This document shows positions 13,825-14,744 of a DNA stretch of 14,744 nt, in pieces (within the stretch, counting starts at the first letter, position 1; each line of letters opens with the position of its first letter). Below the pieces are notes generated by a model, which saw only the letters and a list, made by a program, of their open reading frames with translations, was not told where the DNA came from and did not search any database. The stretch covers positions 1-14,744 of the forward strand of contig CAXMNC010000148.1 of the NCBI GenBank assembly GCA_964194625.1. The letters are read 5' to 3'. Origin of the DNA: SPGG2 sp964194625. GTDB lineage: Bacteria; Pseudomonadota; Gammaproteobacteria; Acidiferrobacterales; SPGG2. The translations under genes were made by a program, and so were the position numbers.

Positions 13825-14295
13825 TCACAATCGCACGTGGTATAGATAGCGCGTCAACGTTCCGGCTTCGATCGCCGGCAAAAACTCATCATTGGCCGCT
13901 CTTATCCATTCGTCGCTGATAAATCCGTTTCCTTCAGCCTCAAAGTCATCGCGCAGCGCCGTCGCCGCTTCCTTAGCCCGACGCCAGAACTCAGCGTTCC
14001 GGGTCGTGTAGTCATAGGCTTGGTAGTGCAGGTTCAGCTTCGAGAGCGCCCGGGCTGGCGCAGTCTTGTCGGCCTCCAGGATTTCGGGCGGATCCCCCTC
14101 CTCGAGGGCCTGCAACATGAAGATGCCGATCTCGCCACCGGGCTTGATCGTCCGCACCACCTGCGACAGTGTGTCGGCGATATCGGCGACCCAATAGAGC
14201 GTGTCGAGCGAAATCGCGGCATCAAAGGATTGCGCCGACAGATCGAGGACGTTCATGTCGGCTTGCAGGAAGGTCCCATATTCAGGTGGAGAACC
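13825..14295 (-). pseudogene. 5'-truncated SAM-dependent methyltransferase
   Basis: The remaining residues cover the second half of a class I methyltransferase. FLQADMNVLDLSAQSFDAAI with the following SLDTLYWV is the motif II/III region, and TIKPGGEIGIFML is motif IV/post-IV. The rest is the substrate-binding C-terminus ending in RYLYHVRL. Motif I (the GxGxG SAM loop), which should lie some 30-50 residues further upstream, is absent: the frame runs into the TAG at 14296-14298 that ends the beta-propeller gene. The internal ATG at 14256 has no ribosome binding site. The gene was therefore probably cut by a deletion or insertion that joined it to the upstream gene. A trimmed but expressed protein is less likely. 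Confidence 0.7.
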
Positions 14296-14744
14296 CTAGT
14301 GCCCGGCCAAATGGTTCCACCTCGGCAGCAACACGATGCAATTGGGGTTGAAGCCCATGTTCTTCAGGGTATCGACCGAAGCGACAACTTTTTCGCTCTT
14401 CAGGTCGACGACCTTGATCGACCCGTCGTTCATCCCTTTCAGATTAAGGAACGAATTCTGAACGAAGCCGTATTTCCAGTCCTTAGTGAACCCGACGTGA
14501 TGGGCGCCCGCCGCCGTCTTGATGGTCTTCAGCAGTTCGGGCTTGGCCGGGTCCTTACTGATATCGAAGATGTGAAAATGGCCCGGATTGGCCGTGGTCA
14601 CGTACATGCGCTCAGATTTCGGACCGAAGTAGATTTCCAGCGGTACGCCGCTGCCGGTGCCGTTGAAATCGTAGGCTTGGGCTACATCGAATTGTTTCGA
14701 TTGCGGGTTCCAGGTCGCGGTCCAAAGGGTGCCACCGAACATAA
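14296..14744 (-). CDS. YVTN-type beta-propeller protein, C-terminal part
   Basis: About 148 residues are visible; the gene continues beyond the right edge of the window, and the frame is open there. Blade-like repeats are evident: EIYFGPKSERMYVTTANPGH, FHIFDISKDPAKPELL, HHVGFTKDWKYGFVQNSFLN, DGSIKVVDLKSEKVVASVDT. Each carries the strand-turn-strand and 'V.D' pattern of YVTN/WD-like propellers. Such proteins are often periplasmic or bind partners and cofactors; function cannot be assigned. The C-terminal segment GFNPNCIVLLPRWNHLAGH looks like a natural end. The stop codon is in frame with the truncated methyltransferase that follows. Confidence 0.8.
   Translation of the reverse strand, partial: MFGGTLWTATWNPQSKQFDVAQAYDFNGTGSGVPLEIYFGPKSERMYVTTANPGHFHIFDISKDPAKPELLKTIKTAAGAHHVGFTKDWKYGFVQNSFLNLKGMNDGSIKVVDLKSEKVVASVDTLKNMGFNPNCIVLLPRWNHLAGH

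Overview
The window reads as a chromosomal or accessory segment of a proteobacterium, most likely a gamma- or betaproteobacterium. The mer genes resemble the Gram-negative Tn21/Tn501 type, and an HD-GYP protein carries the DUF3391 N-terminus common in these groups. The taxon itself is not proven by the sequence. No transposase, integrase, tRNA, rRNA or CRISPR array was found.

Layout. (1) 1-2012: a DUF309 protein, a short orphan coding remnant, an SDR oxidoreductase, and about 560 bases with no convincing gene. (2) 2013-3293, minus strand: a leaderless BtuF-like metallophore/cobalamin-binding-fold protein with a small cupin upstream. (3) 3300-4718: a gap carrying a decayed coding relic, then a quinone-reductase-type MDR oxidoreductase on the plus strand. 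(4) 4726-10284: a large mercury/organomercury resistance cluster. (5) 10285-13793: a degenerate HD-GYP protein, a tandem DUF427 protein, a small membrane protein, and a second copy of the relic seen in region 3. (6) 13825-14744, minus strand: a 5'-truncated methyltransferase behind the 3' end of a YVTN-type beta-propeller gene that runs off the window.

The mer cluster is the centre of interest. merR (plus) diverges from a long minus-strand set: merT, merP, a Cys-rich protein with the CCVFCSYG signature, a DUF1097 membrane protein, merB (overlapping the DUF1097 gene by 23 bases), merC, merE, a protein with two YHS/TRASH-like Cys clusters, and a flavin disulfide oxidoreductase. The intergenic region holds a textbook MerR-type promoter: TTGATT, a 19-base spacer with a perfect 7-1-7 inverted repeat, and TATGGT. 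The inferred pathway is: MerP, MerT, MerC and MerE capture and import Hg(II) or organomercurials; MerB cleaves C-Hg bonds; and a reductase disposes of Hg(II).

No canonical merA is present in the window. The only candidate reductase is the terminal flavoprotein. It has the CxxxxC redox pair but lacks the NmerA domain, the C-terminal Cys pair of MerA and the His-Glu dyad of glutathione reductases. Next to it sits the Cys-rich two-cluster protein, which recalls the TRASH metallochaperone MerH that works with MerA in Sulfolobus. A MerA-less organomercury operon with a substitute reductase/chaperone pair, plus two uncharacterised members (the DUF1097 and CCVFCSYG proteins), is the best candidate for an undescribed system here.
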